DNA of 64,000 bases from the NCBI GenBank assembly GCA_029782295.1, contig JAKOVB010000067.1, positions 62,001-126,000 on the forward strand. Reading direction: 5' to 3'. The translations under genes were made by a program, and so were the position numbers. Source of the DNA: Pseudomonadota bacterium (GTDB lineage Bacteria; Pseudomonadota; Gammaproteobacteria; Burkholderiales; Methylophilaceae). A model generated the notes under the pieces. It searched no databases and was not told the DNA's origin. It was given only the letters and a program-made list of their open reading frames with translations. The first letter of the stretch is position 1. Every line of letters begins with the position of its first letter. This document shows, one piece after another, positions 1 to 10,715 of the stretch.

Positions 1-872
1 TGAAGCAGCAGGGTGCCCCCATCGTCATCAAGGCGGATGGTCTGGCGGCAGGCAAGGGCGTGGTCGTGGCCATGAACGAGCAGGAGGCGCACGATGCCAT
101 CGATTCCATGCTGTCCGACAACAAACTGGGCGCTGCCGGTGCCCGCGTGGTGATCGAGGAGTTCCTGGAGGGTGAAGAGGCCAGCTTCATCGTCATGTGC
201 GACGGGGAGCACATCCTTGCACTGGCGACCAGCCAGGACCACAAGCGTCTGCTGGATGGCGATCTTGGCCCGAACACTGGCGGCATGGGAGCCTATTCCC
301 CGGCGCCGGTCGTGACCCCGGAAATCCACGCCAAGGCGATGCGCGAGATTATCACCCCGACCATCAAGGGGATGGCCAAGGACGGTATCCGTTATACCGG
401 TTTCCTCTATGCCGGCCTGATGATCGACAAGAACGGCAACCCGAAGACACTGGAATTCAACTGTCGAATGGGCGATCCGGAAACCCAGCCGATCATGCTG
501 CGCCTGAAGAGCGACCTCGTCACGCTGATGCAGCATGCCGTTGACGGCACGCTGGACCAGGTCGAAGCCGAATGGGACCGTCGGACTGCGCTGGGCATCG
601 TCATGGCATCTGCTGGATACCCGGACGAACCGCGCAAGGGCGATCCCATTACCGGCTTGCCGACCGACCTGCAGGATGCTCACGTGTTCCACGCCGGCTC
701 GACCATGAAAGACGGTCAGCCCGTGACCAGCGGTGGCCGCGTGTTGTGCGTCACGGCGCTGGGGGACTCGGTGAAGCAGGCACAAAGCCGGGCTTACCAG
801 ATTGCCGAAGGGATTCATTTCGAAGGCAGCCAGATGCGCCGCGACATCGGCTGGCGCGCCATCAAGGGCTGA
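1..872 (+). CDS. purD: Phosphoribosylamine-glycine ligase, C-terminal part (5' end outside window)
   Basis: This enzyme joins glycine to 5-phosphoribosylamine with ATP to give GAR, the second step of purine synthesis in the cytosol. The frame is open from the window edge (codons in phase with position 3) and ends in TGA at 872. About 290 residues are visible of a usual length near 420-430. The visible part holds the ATP-grasp core: the nucleotide-binding ADGLAAGKG stretch at the very start, the GGMGAYSP loop, and the metal-binding EFNCRMGDPETQ motif. The C-terminal domain ends in a normal way. The gene is complete at its 3' end and only truncated by the window. Confidence 0.97.
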   Translation, partial: KQQGAPIVIKADGLAAGKGVVVAMNEQEAHDAIDSMLSDNKLGAAGARVVIEEFLEGEEASFIVMCDGEHILALATSQDHKRLLDGDLGPNTGGMGAYSPAPVVTPEIHAKAMREIITPTIKGMAKDGIRYTGFLYAGLMIDKNGNPKTLEFNCRMGDPETQPIMLRLKSDLVTLMQHAVDGTLDQVEAEWDRRTALGIVMASAGYPDEPRKGDPITGLPTDLQDAHVFHAGSTMKDGQPVTSGGRVLCVTALGDSVKQAQSRAYQIAEGIHFEGSQMRRDIGWRAIKG

Positions 873-891
873 CCGGGGTCGCCCCCACCGC

Positions 892-1437
892 ATGCACGAC
901 GCCGCGCGCATTCGTCGTTACCTGAAACGCGGAGGTGTCATCGCCTATCCGACCGAGTCCTGCTACGGGCTCGGTTGTGATCCCCGCAACCCGAGGGCTG
1001 TTCGGCGCGTGCTTGCGCTCAAGCGGCGCAGCCCGGCCAAGGGCATGATCGTGATTGCGGCATCTGCCCGGCAATTGCTTCCTTACCTTGCACCGCTTCC
1101 CCCGGCGCTCCGTCGTGATATGCGGGCGGCATGGCCCGGGCCACATACTTGGCTGGTGCCGGCCTCAACTCGCTGCCCTGTGTTCCTGAGAGGTGGCCAC
1201 GACACGGTAGCGGTGCGGGTCACTGCCCATCGCGGCGCGGCGAGGCTGTGTCGCCTGGCCGGCATGGCACTGGTTTCCACCAGCGCAAACCTGAGCGGGG
1301 GAAAACCAGCCAAGACAGCGGAGGAGTGCATGCGCCTGTTCGGTCGGCGTGCAATGGTGATCCCGGGCCCGATCGGCGCGCGAAGGCGGCCTTCCACGAT
1401 ACAGCACCTGATTTCCAAACAGATCATTCGAAAGTGA
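892..1437 (+). CDS. tsaC: Sua5/YrdC/YciO family protein, probable threonylcarbamoyl-AMP synthase (TsaC type)
   Basis: The 181-residue product belongs to the YrdC family, which makes threonylcarbamoyl-AMP for the t6A modification of ANN-decoding tRNAs. Family signatures are visible: [13 protein letters not shown] near residue 19, the KRRSPAK nucleotide-binding loop at 44-50, and STSANLSG near 129-136. I chose ATG 892, which gives the standard TsaC length of about 180-190 residues; an in-frame start further upstream would lie inside purD. The gene sits 19 bases after purD and 5 bases before hemF, so the three are probably co-transcribed. A YciO paralogue without tRNA function cannot be excluded. 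Confidence 0.88.
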   Translation: MHDAARIRRYLKRGGVIAYPTESCYGLGCDPRNPRAVRRVLALKRRSPAKGMIVIAASARQLLPYLAPLPPALRRDMRAAWPGPHTWLVPASTRCPVFLRGGHDTVAVRVTAHRGAARLCRLAGMALVSTSANLSGGKPAKTAEECMRLFGRRAMVIPGPIGARRRPSTIQHLISKQIIRK

Positions 1438-1442
1438 CCCCC

Positions 1443-2342
1443 ATGGATTTTGAAGCCGTTAAAGACTATTTCGCCGACTTGCAGAACCGCATCGTCGAGG
1501 CACTGCAGCTGGCCGATGGACAGCATTTCCTGCACGATGCCTGGCAGCGGCCGGAGGGGGGGGGCGGGGTGAGTTGCGTGATCGAGGAGGGTAATGTGCT
1601 GGAACGTGGCGGGGTCAACTTCTCCCACGTCATGGGCGACAGACTGCCCCCTTCCGCCAGCGCGGGTCGTCCCGAGCTCGCCGGGCGCAGCTTCGAGGCT
1701 GCCGGGGTGTCTCTGGTGCTGCATCCGCGTAATCCTTATGCGCCGACCGTGCACATGAACGTGCGCTGCTTCATGGCGAAAAAAGCTGGCGAGGAACCGG
1801 TGTGGTGGTTCGGCGGCGGCATGGATCTGACCCCGTATTATGGTTTCGAGCAGGATGCTGAACATTTCCACCGGACCTGCCAGCTTGCACTGGCCCCTTA
1901 TGGCGACAACCTGTATCCGGAATTCAAGCAGTGGTGCGACGAATACTTTTATCTCAAGCACCGCAAGGAGCCGCGCGGGATCGGCGGCGTGTTCTTCGAC
2001 GACTTCAACAAACTGGGCTTTGAGCAGAGTTTCGCCATGCTGAAAAGCGTGGGCGATGCATTCCTACACGCCTACTTGCCTATCCTGCAGCGTCGCAAGG
2101 ATATCGAGTACGGCGAGCGCGAGCGCGATTTCCAGGCTTACCGGCGCGGTCGCTACGTCGAGTTCAATCTGGTATTTGACCGGGGCACGCTGTTCGGCTT
2201 GCAATCCGGCGGGCGGACCGAATCCATCCTCATGTCGCTGCCCCCCATCGTCAAGTGGCGCTATGACTGGCAACCGGAAGCGGGTACGCCGGAAGCCAGG
2301 TTGTATACGGACTTCCTGATCGGCAAGGACTGGCTGGGCTGA
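1443..2342 (+). CDS. hemF: Oxygen-dependent coproporphyrinogen III oxidase
   Basis: HemF decarboxylates two propionates of coproporphyrinogen III with O2 to give protoporphyrinogen IX in heme synthesis. The 299-residue length equals that of E. coli HemF. Typical motifs are present: [11 protein letters not shown], the HMNVRCF stretch, [21 protein letters not shown] and the C-terminal [21 protein letters not shown] block. ATG 1443 was chosen because the protein then starts [10 protein letters not shown], as in the family; the open frame upstream overlaps tsaC. Oxygen dependence implies an aerobic or facultative host. Confidence 0.97.
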   Translation: MDFEAVKDYFADLQNRIVEALQLADGQHFLHDAWQRPEGGGGVSCVIEEGNVLERGGVNFSHVMGDRLPPSASAGRPELAGRSFEAAGVSLVLHPRNPYAPTVHMNVRCFMAKKAGEEPVWWFGGGMDLTPYYGFEQDAEHFHRTCQLALAPYGDNLYPEFKQWCDEYFYLKHRKEPRGIGGVFFDDFNKLGFEQSFAMLKSVGDAFLHAYLPILQRRKDIEYGERERDFQAYRRGRYVEFNLVFDRGTLFGLQSGGRTESILMSLPPIVKWRYDWQPEAGTPEARLYTDFLIGKDWLG

Positions 2343-2411
2343 AGCGCTGGCGAGCGCTGTGATGTTTCATGCATACTACGCATGAAAACAAAAATACAGG
2401 GAGAAGCGACC

Positions 2412-3809
2412 GTGGCACTTTCCATCTTTCGCACCAAACCGATCGAGCAGGCAGATACCGGGCTCAAGCGCTGCCTGTCGGCGTTCGATCTGACGCTCAT
2501 GGGCATCGGCGCCATCATCGGTACCGGCATTTTTGTGCTGACCGGTATAGCCGCTGCCAACCAGGCCGGTCCGGCGGTCGTGCTCTCTTTCGTGATTTCC
2601 GGCTTCGCCTGCGCGTTTGCTGCCCTGGCCTATTCTGAAATGGCCGCTGCGGTCGGTGGGTGTGGTAGTGCCTACGGGTACAGTTATGTCGCGTTCGGGG
2701 AGGTCGTGGCCTGGGTCATCGGCTGGATTTTGCTGCTCGAATACAGCGTGTCGGTGGCTGCGGTCGCCAACGGCTGGTCAGGCTACTTCAACAATGCATT
2801 GAGCGCGATGGGAATGGGCCTGCCGGAAGCGCTGACGAAGTCACCCGAGCTGGGCGGTATCATTAACCTGCCGGCGGCCACCATCATCCTGGTCCTCATG
2901 TGGATGCTGATCATCGGGGTCAGGCAAAGCGCGCAACTGAACACCGGCATGGTCTTCATCAAGGTCTTCACGATCATCGTGTTCGTCAGCATCGCAGCCT
3001 TCAACGTGCACCCGGAAAACTGGGAGCCGTTCATGCCATACGGCTGGTTCAATACCCTGCCGGATGGCAAGACGACCGGGGTGCTGGCGGGGGCCTCGCT
3101 GGTGTTTTTCGCCTATGTCGGTTTCGATGCGGTCTCCACCGCGGTCGAGGAGGCCAGGAACCCGCAGCGTGACGTGCCGATCGGCATCATTGGCTCGCTT
3201 GTATTCTGTACCGTGATCTACATTATCGTGTCGGGCCTCTTGACCGGGGTGGTGCCTTACACCAAGCTGGGCGTGGCTTCCCCAGTTGCTGAGGCGCTGA
3301 AACTGATGGGCTACAAGTGGGCGTCGGCGCTGGTGTCCACGGGCGTGATTGCCGGCCTGACGACGGTGATGCTGGTGCTCTATTACGGCCTGACCCGCAT
3401 CATTCTCGCCATGGCGCGCGACGGACTGGTGTCGCCTTACCTCTCCAAGGTCAATCCCTATACGCAGACCCCGGTGCGCGTGATCGTGATCACGGGCGTC
3501 ATCATGTCGGTGGCTGCCGGTGTCGTGCCTCTGGGGGCGCTGGCGGAACTGGTCAACATCGGAACGCTGGCGGCCTTTGTGCTGGTGTGCCTGGGCGTGA
3601 TCGTGCTGCGTATCCGTCTGCCGCATCTGCATCGTCCATTCAAGAACCCGCTCAACCCGTTGTTCCCGGTGCTCGGCATGGTGTCCTGTGGCGGCCTGAT
3701 GGCCTTCCTGCCGCACACGACCTGGCTGCGATTCATGGTCTGGCTGACCATCGGCCTGATCGTTTACTTCACTTATTCCATCCGGCACAGCAAGCTGGCC
3801 CGGAAATAA
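2412..3809 (+). CDS. APC-superfamily amino acid permease (cationic amino acid transporter-like)
   Basis: The product is a 465-residue inner-membrane transporter with about 12-14 hydrophobic segments. The N-terminal LMGIGAIIGTGIFVLTG segment is the classic APC/CAT first helix, and GFDAVSTAVEEARNPQRD is the conserved cytoplasmic loop of the YfnA/CAT group. GTG 2412 was chosen because AGGGAG precedes it at good distance and the protein then begins MALSIFRTKP; the ATG at 2382 has no clear ribosome binding site. It lies alone, rightward, and is followed at once by a strong terminator. The substrate (Arg, Lys or neutral amino acids) cannot be told from sequence. Confidence 0.88.
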   Translation: MALSIFRTKPIEQADTGLKRCLSAFDLTLMGIGAIIGTGIFVLTGIAAANQAGPAVVLSFVISGFACAFAALAYSEMAAAVGGCGSAYGYSYVAFGEVVAWVIGWILLLEYSVSVAAVANGWSGYFNNALSAMGMGLPEALTKSPELGGIINLPAATIILVLMWMLIIGVRQSAQLNTGMVFIKVFTIIVFVSIAAFNVHPENWEPFMPYGWFNTLPDGKTTGVLAGASLVFFAYVGFDAVSTAVEEARNPQRDVPIGIIGSLVFCTVIYIIVSGLLTGVVPYTKLGVASPVAEALKLMGYKWASALVSTGVIAGLTTVMLVLYYGLTRIILAMARDGLVSPYLSKVNPYTQTPVRVIVITGVIMSVAAGVVPLGALAELVNIGTLAAFVLVCLGVIVLRIRLPHLHRPFKNPLNPLFPVLGMVSCGGLMAFLPHTTWLRFMVWLTIGLIVYFTYSIRHSKLARK

Positions 3810-3838
3810 GCGCCTGGTGATATTCAGGCAATAAAAAA

Positions 3839-3861
3839 GCCGGTCTTGCGACCGGCTTTTT
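3839..3861. terminator. Bidirectional rho-independent terminator
   Basis: A perfect 7-bp stem (GCCGGTC/GACCGGC) with a TTGC loop is flanked by A-run on the left and T-run on the right. It can therefore end both the rightward permease transcript and the leftward cytochrome c transcript, which converge here. Confidence 0.92.
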
Positions 3862-3881
3862 GCATTCCGGGGAATCCTGAA

Positions 3882-4196
3882 TTACAGGGACAGCACCCAG
3901 TGAACGATGGTCTTGATGTCCTCGTCCTTGACTTGCGGGCTGTTGGCCGGCATCGGGATCGGACCCCAAACACCGCTGCCACCCTTCTTGACCTTCTCGA
4001 CCAGCTTGGCTTCCATTTCCGGCTTGCCCTTGTACTTGGCAGCTACGTCCTTGTAAGCCGGGCCCAGAACCTTGGCATCCACGCTGTGGCAAGCCAGGCA
4101 ACCGCTCTTCTGAGCCAGAGCCTTGGCGTCGTCAGCGTTAGCTTGACCAGCCAGAACCAGTGCGCCAGCGGCGGCAATCATCATCAATGCTTTCAT
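3882..4196 (-). CDS. Class I cytochrome c (c5/c8/c552-like), periplasmic
   Basis: A 104-residue monoheme cytochrome. Residues 1-22 form a signal peptide ending in ANA|DD. The CLACH heme-attachment motif follows near residue 33-37, and a Met in the PIPMPAN stretch is the likely distal ligand, which is the arrangement of small cytochromes c551/c552. Such proteins carry electrons in the periplasm to a terminal oxidase or nitrite reductase. AAGGAG precedes the ATG by 7 bases. The gene is monocistronic between a shared terminator and a likely sigma-70 promoter at 4231-4259. Confidence 0.93.
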   Translation of the reverse strand: MKALMMIAAAGALVLAGQANADDAKALAQKSGCLACHSVDAKVLGPAYKDVAAKYKGKPEMEAKLVEKVKKGGSGVWGPIPMPANSPQVKDEDIKTIVHWVLSL

Positions 4197-4230
4197 GCTT
4201 TCTCCTTAGATCTTCTCTTATGTTGAAACT

Positions 4231-4259
4231 ATATAAACGCTAAAAACACACAATCATAA
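4231..4259 (-). promoter_or_regulatory. Putative sigma-70 promoter of the cytochrome c gene
   Basis: On the minus strand, TTATGA (4259-4254) and TTATAT (4236-4231) are separated by 17 bases, about 35 bases before the ATG. The local region is much more AT-rich than its surroundings. The hexamers are imperfect, so the call is moderate. Confidence 0.45.
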
Positions 4260-4413
4260 ACGGGTTTCCGGGCCTTTGCCAAGAGGGCGCGGAACCTTGC
4301 AGAGCCCCTCCGCCGGATCAACGGCCTGTGCATCCTCAACGCGTGAATCCATTCGTGCGTTGACATCATGATGAACGGAAAATCGATCCTGCTGAAAGAG
4401 CCTGCCCTACCCG

Positions 4414-5319
4414 TCAGAGCGATTCTGCTCGGTACTCGACCGCCAGCGTATGCGCTTCACCAGCGGCGATCGTGACCCTGTTCTCCATGGTGTTTGCCGA
4501 TTCGACGCAGACCATGCGGCGCCAGCCGTCGGGGCCGAGGTCGCCCAGCTTTTCCCCCTTAGCCTGGCCCGGTGTCCAGACCACGGTGGAATGGCTGCCG
4601 GTTTTGCTAATGATGATGCGGCGGCGCAAGGCGCGGTCTTCGATGATGCAGTCATCGTTGGTGTCGACATAAACCCGGTCGACTTCTCCGTCGAAGGTGA
4701 TGGCGCCCTGTTGCACGCCGCGAGCGAAGTCGACTACCTTGTCCGCGTAGGTCTTGCCTTCAAGGCCGGTGACGCTGGTTTGGGCGATATCGCCGACCTG
4801 GAAGTAAGTGTGAAAGGCTTCGCTGATGGTGACGGGCACATTGCTGGTGTTGGTGGTGGTCATGGCGAGCTTCAGCGTATTGCCGACATTGATCGACAAC
4901 TCCAGGCGGGCACTGTATGGCCACTGCGTGCGTACCTGGTCGCTGTCGGTCAGGCGGAGTGCAAGGCTGGTCGAGCCGTCGGCCTCGGCGGTGGATGCAA
5001 TCACTTCCCAGGGGAGGTTGCGTGCGAACCCGTGTGCAGGGTAGGCCGGGTTGGTTTCGTGGGCGCCAAACCATGGCCAGCAGATCGGTGCTCCGCTGTG
5101 GGGCGACTTTCCGGCTGCCAGTCGGGCATCGTCGGACAGCCAGACCACGGGGATCGACGAACTGCGCGGGCGCCAAACCAGCAGGTGGGCGCCCTGGAGG
5201 GCGACGCGAGAGGAAGCCAGCGGATTTTCAATTTCGGCGACGATCAAGCCGCTTTGGTCTTCGACGAATTTCAGCGATGAGGCGATCCCGAAGGTGTTAT
5301 TCAGTACTGCAATGCTCAT
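4414..5319 (-). CDS. D-hexose-6-phosphate mutarotase (YeaD-type aldose epimerase)
   Basis: The 301-residue product matches the YeaD/glucose-6-phosphate 1-epimerase family, which interconverts alpha and beta anomers of hexose 6-phosphates. Visible family features are the early [10 protein letters not shown] strand, the [11 protein letters not shown] segment, [11 protein letters not shown] with the first conserved His, [12 protein letters not shown] with the second catalytic His, and the C-terminal [10 protein letters not shown] with the catalytic Glu. Its ATG overlaps the ilvD stop by four bases (ATGA type), so it is translated as the second gene of an ilvD operon. Nearby edd-eda makes a role in glucose-6-phosphate use plausible. 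Confidence 0.9.
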   Translation of the reverse strand: MSIAVLNNTFGIASSLKFVEDQSGLIVAEIENPLASSRVALQGAHLLVWRPRSSSIPVVWLSDDARLAAGKSPHSGAPICWPWFGAHETNPAYPAHGFARNLPWEVIASTAEADGSTSLALRLTDSDQVRTQWPYSARLELSINVGNTLKLAMTTTNTSNVPVTISEAFHTYFQVGDIAQTSVTGLEGKTYADKVVDFARGVQQGAITFDGEVDRVYVDTNDDCIIEDRALRRRIIISKTGSHSTVVWTPGQAKGEKLGDLGPDGWRRMVCVESANTMENRVTIAAGEAHTLAVEYRAESL

Positions 5320-7172
5320 GACTTCCTTTCGACCTGGCTGACGTCGCGGACTGCGCCCTTGGAGGCGGAAGTGGTCATGGCTGCATAAGCACGCAGGGCC
5401 GCGGAGACGTGACGCTCACGGTTGACCGGCTTCCAGGCGTCCTTGCCGCGGCTTTCCATGGCTTCACGGCGGCGCTCCAGTTCTTCAGCGGTGACGGCCA
5501 GGTGGATGCGACGATTCGGAATGTCGATCTCGATGGTGTCGCCTTCTTCGACCAGTCCGATGGCGCCGCCCTCAGCCGCTTCGGGTGAGGCGTGGCCGAT
5601 ACTGAGGCCGGAGGTGCCACCTGAGAAGCGGCCATCAGTCAGCAGTGCGCAGGCTTTGCCCAGGCCCTTGGATTTGAGGTAGCTGGTCGGATACAGCATT
5701 TCCTGCATGCCGGGGCCGCCCTTGGGGCCTTCGTAGCGGATGACCACGATGTCGCCGGCGACGATCTGGTCGTTCAGGATGGCTTCAACCGAAGCTTCCT
5801 GGCTTTCAAAGATGCGGGCGCGCCCTGTGAACTTGAGGATGCTGTCATCCACCCCGGCCGTCTTGACGATGCAGCCGTCCAGCGCAATGTTGCCGTGCAG
5901 TACGGCGAGGCCGCCATCCTGCGAGTAGGCGTGGGCCTTGTCACGGATGCAGCCTTCGGCGCGATCGTCGTCCAGGGTTGGGTAGCGCATGGATTGCGAG
6001 AATGCAATGGTGGTCGGAATGCCACCAGGCGCAGCACGGTAAAATTCCTTCACGGATTCATCCGAGGTGCGCTGGATGTCCCATTGCTCCAGCGCAGCGC
6101 CCATGTTGAGGGCGTGCACGGTGGGGACGTCGCGGTTGATCACACCGGCACGGTCCAGTTCACCCAGGATGCCCATCACGCCGCCGGCACGATGCACGTC
6201 TTCCATGTGGTACTTCTGCGTGGCCGGTGCCACCTTGGAAAGGCACGGCACGCGCAGGGAGATGCGGTCGATGTCGGACATGGTGAAATCCACGCCGGCT
6301 TCGTGCGCGGCGGCCAGCAGGTGCAGCACGGTGTTGGTGGAACCGCCCATGGCCACGTCCAGGCTCATGGCGTTCTGGAAGGCTTCGTAGGTCGCGATGC
6401 TGCGCGGCAGCACGCTGGTGTCATCCTGCTCGTAATAGCGCTTGGCCAGTTCCACGATGGTGCGGCCGGCGCGCAGGAATAATTGCTTGCGGTCCGCGTG
6501 CGTCGCGACGATGGAGCCGTTGCCCGGCAGGGACAAGCCCAGCGCCTCGGTGAGGCAGTTCATGGAGTTAGCGGTGAACATGCCGGAGCAGGAGCCGCAG
6601 GTCGGACAGGCGGAGCGCTCCACGGCGGCGACCTGTTCGTCGCTGATGCGGCTGTCAGCGGCTTCCACCATGGCATCCACCAGGTCCAGCGCACGGGTTT
6701 CGCCGTTCCAGTTGACCTTGCCGGCTTCCATCGGGCCGCCGGAAACGAAAATCACGGGGATGTTGAGGCGCAGCGCGGCCATCAGCATGCCCGGGGTGAT
6801 CTTGTCGCAGTTGGAAATGCACACCAGTGCGTCGGCACAGTGCGCGTTGACCATGTATTCCACGGAGTCGGCGATCAGATCGCGGCTGGGCAGCGAGTAC
6901 AGCATGCCGCCGTGGCCCATGGCGATGCCATCGTCCACGGCGATGGTGTTGAATTCCTTGGCCACGCCGCCGGCCTTCTCGATTTCACGGGCCACCAGTT
7001 GGCCCATGTCTTTCAGGTGCACGTGGCCCGGCACGAACTGGGTGAAAGAGTTGGCGATGGCGATGATGGGCTTGGAGAAATCCTCCTCCTTCATGCCGGT
7101 GGCGCGCCACAGGGCGCGGGCGCCGGCCATGTTGCGGCCCTGGGTGGTGGTATGGGAGCGATACTTGGGCAT
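5316..7172 (-). CDS. ilvD: Dihydroxy-acid dehydratase
   Basis: IlvD converts 2,3-dihydroxy-isovalerate or -methylvalerate to the 2-keto acids in valine, leucine and isoleucine synthesis, using an Fe-S cluster and Mg2+. The length, 618 residues, is that of the long E. coli-type enzyme. Fe-S ligands lie in the NCDKITPGM and [19 protein letters not shown] motifs, and [14 protein letters not shown] is the C-terminal signature. GAGG precedes the ATG by about 7 bases. It is divergent from lgt. The paralogous edd at 8189 shares the fold, but the long Cys-rich insert and neighbouring context separate the two. Confidence 0.97.
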   Translation of the reverse strand: MPKYRSHTTTQGRNMAGARALWRATGMKEEDFSKPIIAIANSFTQFVPGHVHLKDMGQLVAREIEKAGGVAKEFNTIAVDDGIAMGHGGMLYSLPSRDLIADSVEYMVNAHCADALVCISNCDKITPGMLMAALRLNIPVIFVSGGPMEAGKVNWNGETRALDLVDAMVEAADSRISDEQVAAVERSACPTCGSCSGMFTANSMNCLTEALGLSLPGNGSIVATHADRKQLFLRAGRTIVELAKRYYEQDDTSVLPRSIATYEAFQNAMSLDVAMGGSTNTVLHLLAAAHEAGVDFTMSDIDRISLRVPCLSKVAPATQKYHMEDVHRAGGVMGILGELDRAGVINRDVPTVHALNMGAALEQWDIQRTSDESVKEFYRAAPGGIPTTIAFSQSMRYPTLDDDRAEGCIRDKAHAYSQDGGLAVLHGNIALDGCIVKTAGVDDSILKFTGRARIFESQEASVEAILNDQIVAGDIVVIRYEGPKGGPGMQEMLYPTSYLKSKGLGKACALLTDGRFSGGTSGLSIGHASPEAAEGGAIGLVEEGDTIEIDIPNRRIHLAVTAEELERRREAMESRGKDAWKPVNRERHVSAALRAYAAMTTSASKGAVRDVSQVERKS

Positions 7173-7239
7173 AGCGAACCTCGGAAAATTCGTGACGTAT
7201 AATCTCGTAATTCTAACTCATTCCTATCCGGGACTCTTC

Positions 7240-8022
7240 ATGCTGGTGCATCCGCAATTCGACCCTATCGCCGTCCACATTGGCTCTTTCGGGATCCACT
7301 GGTATGGCCTGATGTATCTGATCGGCTTTTTGAGCCTGCTGTGGCTGGGGAAATGGCGTATCCGTCGCAATCCGGAGATGGGTTGGAGCGATCGTGATCT
7401 GGACGATATTCTTTTTTATGGCGCGTTGGGGGTGATCCTGGGCGGACGCCTGGGGTACGTGCTGTTTTATCAGCCTGGACACTTTCTCACGCATCCCGCC
7501 GAGATCTTTGCCATCTGGCAGGGGGGCATGAGCTTTCACGGGGGGTTCCTGGGCGTTCTGTTCGCCATGGCCCTGTTTGCGCGCAAAACCGGCAAGCGCT
7601 GGCTGAATGTGATGGACTTCGTGGCGCCCATGGTGCCGATCGGGCTCGGGGCGGGGCGTCTCGGCAACTTCATCAACGGGGAACTGTGGGGGCGCGTGAC
7701 GGATCTGCCCTGGGGCATGGTGTTCCCGGGCGTGGACATGCTGCCGCGGCATCCTTCGCAACTGTATGAGTTCGGACTGGAAGGGGTGTTGCTGTTTATC
7801 GTCTTGTGGACCTTTTCCAGCAAGCCTCGGCCGGCGGGAACTGTTTCCGCGTTATTCCTGATCGGCTACGGGGCCTCCCGTTTCCTTGTCGAGTTTGCGC
7901 GGGAGCCGGATGACTTCCTGGGATTGCTTTCTTTGGGCATGAGCATGGGGCAATGGTTGAGTCTGCCCATGGTGTTGGCCGGGATCTGGATGTGGCGCTG
8001 GAGTCGGTCGGTGTCGAAATGA
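7240..8022 (+). CDS. lgt: Phosphatidylglycerol-prolipoprotein diacylglyceryl transferase
   Basis: Lgt attaches diacylglycerol to the lipobox cysteine of prolipoproteins in the inner membrane. The 260-residue product has seven or so hydrophobic segments. It carries [11 protein letters not shown] near the N terminus, the [10 protein letters not shown] stretch, [11 protein letters not shown], and the Lgt signature [17 protein letters not shown] 7240 gives the normal family length; the open frame further upstream is antisense to ilvD. TATAAT at 7198-7203 may be its -10 box, without a good -35. Confidence 0.95.
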   Translation: MLVHPQFDPIAVHIGSFGIHWYGLMYLIGFLSLLWLGKWRIRRNPEMGWSDRDLDDILFYGALGVILGGRLGYVLFYQPGHFLTHPAEIFAIWQGGMSFHGGFLGVLFAMALFARKTGKRWLNVMDFVAPMVPIGLGAGRLGNFINGELWGRVTDLPWGMVFPGVDMLPRHPSQLYEFGLEGVLLFIVLWTFSSKPRPAGTVSALFLIGYGASRFLVEFAREPDDFLGLLSLGMSMGQWLSLPMVLAGIWMWRWSRSVSK

Positions 8023-8188
8023 TTTCCGGCACCTGGGGTGCATTTGAAGAAACGGCTTGGAAGCGCGCCGCGGAGGCGTTTCCCGCAATGCAATCAAGGG
8101 TTTTTGGCAACATAACGCTGGGGTTCTGCACCATTTTGGGGTAGGATTACGTGTTCTCTCTCAAATTTTCTGCAGTCCTCATAAAAAT

Positions 8189-10009
8189 ATGACATTGAAT
8201 CCTATTGTTGAAAAGGTGACCGCACGCATTCGCGAGCGCAGCACCGAGACGCGCCAGACGTATCTGCAACATCTGGACGCCATGGCGCAACGCAAGCCTG
8301 GTGCCACCCGCATGGGATGCGCCAACGTGGCTCACGCCTTTGCGGCCATGCCCGATAACGACAAGTTCAAGGTGGTCACCGAGCATGCCCCGAATGTGGG
8401 CATCGTGACGGCCTACAACGACATGCTGTCGGCCCATGCACCGTTCCAGCACTACCCCGACATTCTGAAAGCCGAGGCCCGCAAGCACGGCGCCACGGCC
8501 CAGGTGGCCGGCGGCGTGCCTGCCATGTGCGACGGTATCACCCAAGGCATGCCGGGCATGGAGCTCAGCCTGTTCAGCCGTGACGTGATCGCCATGTCCA
8601 CCGCCGTTTCCCTGAGCCATGACGTGTTCGATGCCGCCCTGATGCTGGGCGTGTGCGACAAGATCGTGCCAGGCCTGCTGATCGGCGCCCTGCATTATGG
8701 CCATCTGCCGACCGTGTTCATTCCAGCGGGGCCGATGACCACCGGGTTGTCCAACAGCGCCAAGTCCCACATGCGTGTGCTGGCCGCAGAAGGCAAGGTC
8801 GGCCGAGCCGAATTGCTGGAAGCCGAATCCAAGGCTTACCACGGCCAAGGCACCTGTACCTTCTACGGCACTGCCAACAGTAACCAGATGATGCTGGAAG
8901 CCATGGGCTTGCACGTGCCGGGTACCGCTTTCGTTACGCCGGGCACCGATTTCCGCGAAGAGCTGACCCGCGAGGCGATGCGCAGCGTGCTCAACATCAC
9001 CAAGGGCAAGAACTTCTCCCCGATCGGCCGCGTGGTCGACGAGCGCTGCATCGTCAATGCCATGGTCGCCCTGCTGGCGACCGGCGGTTCCACCAACCAC
9101 CTGATGCACTGGGTGGCCGTGGCCCGGGCAGCCGGCATTTCCATCAACTGGGATGATTTCTGCGAGCTTTCCAATGTGGTTCCGCTGATCGCCCGCGTCT
9201 ACCCGAACGGTGAAGCCGACGTGAATGCCTTCCAGGCCGCCGGCGGCCCTGGCTATGTCATTCGCGAACTGCTGGATGCGGGCCTGATGCACGAAGACGT
9301 GCTGACCATTCGTCCGAACGGGATCCGTGAGTTCACCGGCATCCCGGAGGCGGACGGCGACGGGGGCATCCGCTGGCACATCGTTGGTCACTCCATGGAC
9401 GACACCGTGGTGCGTCCGGTTTCCGAACCGTTCAGCTCCAATGGCGGCATCAAGGTCCTGCGTGGCAATCTCGGCCGTAGCGTGATCAAGATTTCCGCTG
9501 TGCCGGAAGACCTGCACGTGATCGAAGCGCCTGCCAAGGTGTTCGAATCCCAGGAAGCCCTGCTGGAAGCCTTCAAGGCTGGCGAACTGGATCGCGACGT
9601 GGTGTGCGTGGTGCGCTGGCAAGGCCCCAAGGCCAACGGCATGCCGGAGCTGCACAAGATGACGCCGCCCCTGAAGGCCTTGCAGAACAAGGGCTTCGAC
9701 GTCGCGCTGGTGACCGATGGCCGCATGAGCGGTGCGTCCGGCAAGATTCCGGCTGCGATTCACGTATCTCCGGAAGCTGCTGCAGGCGGCCCGCTGGCCA
9801 AGGTGCGTGACGGTGACCTGATCCGCCTTGATGCCATCAACGGTGAGCTCAACGTGCTGATCGATGCCAACGAATGGACAGCCCGCGAACCTGCACGCAT
9901 GCCGCAGCACCTCAAGGAGTCCAACGCGACCGGTTTCGGTCGTGAACTGTTTACCTCGATGCGCCACAACGTGTCGACCGCTGAAGAAGGAGCTTGTACG
10001 TGGCTGTAA
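8189..10009 (+). CDS. edd: Phosphogluconate dehydratase (Entner-Doudoroff)
   Basis: Edd dehydrates 6-phosphogluconate to 2-keto-3-deoxy-6-phosphogluconate. The product has 606 residues, as usual for the family, and shows [23 protein letters not shown] (Fe-S ligand region) and the C-terminal [15 protein letters not shown] motif, which distinguishes Edd from IlvD. The start ATG 8189 has only a weak ribosome binding site, but the [14 protein letters not shown] beginning matches the family. It overlaps eda by ten bases, so the two are translationally coupled. Confidence 0.96.
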   Translation: MTLNPIVEKVTARIRERSTETRQTYLQHLDAMAQRKPGATRMGCANVAHAFAAMPDNDKFKVVTEHAPNVGIVTAYNDMLSAHAPFQHYPDILKAEARKHGATAQVAGGVPAMCDGITQGMPGMELSLFSRDVIAMSTAVSLSHDVFDAALMLGVCDKIVPGLLIGALHYGHLPTVFIPAGPMTTGLSNSAKSHMRVLAAEGKVGRAELLEAESKAYHGQGTCTFYGTANSNQMMLEAMGLHVPGTAFVTPGTDFREELTREAMRSVLNITKGKNFSPIGRVVDERCIVNAMVALLATGGSTNHLMHWVAVARAAGISINWDDFCELSNVVPLIARVYPNGEADVNAFQAAGGPGYVIRELLDAGLMHEDVLTIRPNGIREFTGIPEADGDGGIRWHIVGHSMDDTVVRPVSEPFSSNGGIKVLRGNLGRSVIKISAVPEDLHVIEAPAKVFESQEALLEAFKAGELDRDVVCVVRWQGPKANGMPELHKMTPPLKALQNKGFDVALVTDGRMSGASGKIPAAIHVSPEAAAGGPLAKVRDGDLIRLDAINGELNVLIDANEWTAREPARMPQHLKESNATGFGRELFTSMRHNVSTAEEGACTWL

Positions 10010-10641
10010 CGGAAAAACTGACCTCCCTGCAGGTGATGCAGGATGCATCGGTGATCCCGGTGATCGTCCTGAACGATGTGGCACACGCTGTGCCGATGGC
10101 CAAGGCACTCGTGGCCGGCGGGATCCGCATGCTGGAAATCACCCTGCGCACCTCGGTTGCGCTGGATTGCATGCGCGCGATTGCTGCTGAAGTGCCGGAA
10201 GCCGTTGTCGGTGCCGGCACCATCCGCAGTGCTGCGGATGCCAAGGCCGCGCTGGCTGCGGGTGCCCGTTTCGGGGTGAGCCCCGGCTACACCAGCACGG
10301 TTGGCAAGGCTTGCCAGGATATCGGACTGCCCTTGCTTCCGGGCGTGGCTACCGGTAGCGAAATCATGCAGGCGCAGGAAGACGGCTATACCGAACTCAA
10401 GTTCTTCCCGGCCATGCAGGCGGGTGGCCCCAACCTGCTGAAGGCGTGGGCGGGTCCTTTCGCCGACATCAAGTTCTGCCCGACGGGTGGCGTGTCTCTG
10501 GAAAATGCCCCGACTCTGCTGGCGCTGCCGAATGTGGTTGTGGTCGGTGGTTCCTGGCTGACCCCGGCAGACGTGATGGCTCGCGGCGATTGGGCGACGA
10601 TCACCAGGCTCGCAAGCGAGGCGGCTGCGCTACCGCGGTAA
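10000..10641 (+). CDS. eda: 2-keto-3-deoxy-6-phosphogluconate / 4-hydroxy-2-oxoglutarate aldolase
   Basis: Eda splits KDPG to pyruvate and glyceraldehyde 3-phosphate, completing the Entner-Doudoroff pathway begun by edd. The 213-residue product has VIPVIV near the N terminus, ITLRTSVALD with the conserved Arg, GAGTIRS, and ELKFFPA with the Schiff-base Lys at about residue 134. GTG 10000 was chosen since GAAGGAG lies 5-9 bases upstream; a TTG six bases earlier is in frame but worse placed. A strong terminator closes the operon. Confidence 0.96.
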   Translation: MAVTEKLTSLQVMQDASVIPVIVLNDVAHAVPMAKALVAGGIRMLEITLRTSVALDCMRAIAAEVPEAVVGAGTIRSAADAKAALAAGARFGVSPGYTSTVGKACQDIGLPLLPGVATGSEIMQAQEDGYTELKFFPAMQAGGPNLLKAWAGPFADIKFCPTGGVSLENAPTLLALPNVVVVGGSWLTPADVMARGDWATITRLASEAAALPR

Positions 10642-10662
10642 TTTGCCAGGCTGAAATCAAGA

Positions 10663-10694
10663 ACGCCCTGAGGGAAGCCTCAGGGCGTTTTTTT
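10663..10694 (+). terminator. Rho-independent terminator of edd-eda
   Basis: An 11-bp stem (ACGCCCTGAGG/CCTCAGGGCGT) with a short GAA-type loop is followed by seven T residues, 21 bases after the eda stop codon. Confidence 0.93.
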
Positions 10695-10715
10695 ATGAGT
10701 AACTTATCCTAAGTG

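Noticed and set aside
5895-7202. Long open frames antisense to ilvD
   Set aside because: Shadow frames of a high-GC gene; no domain, no ribosome site.
8147-10108. 653-codon open frame antisense to edd
   Set aside because: It mirrors the codon pattern of edd, is rich in His and Gly as expected of a shadow frame, and edd is certain.
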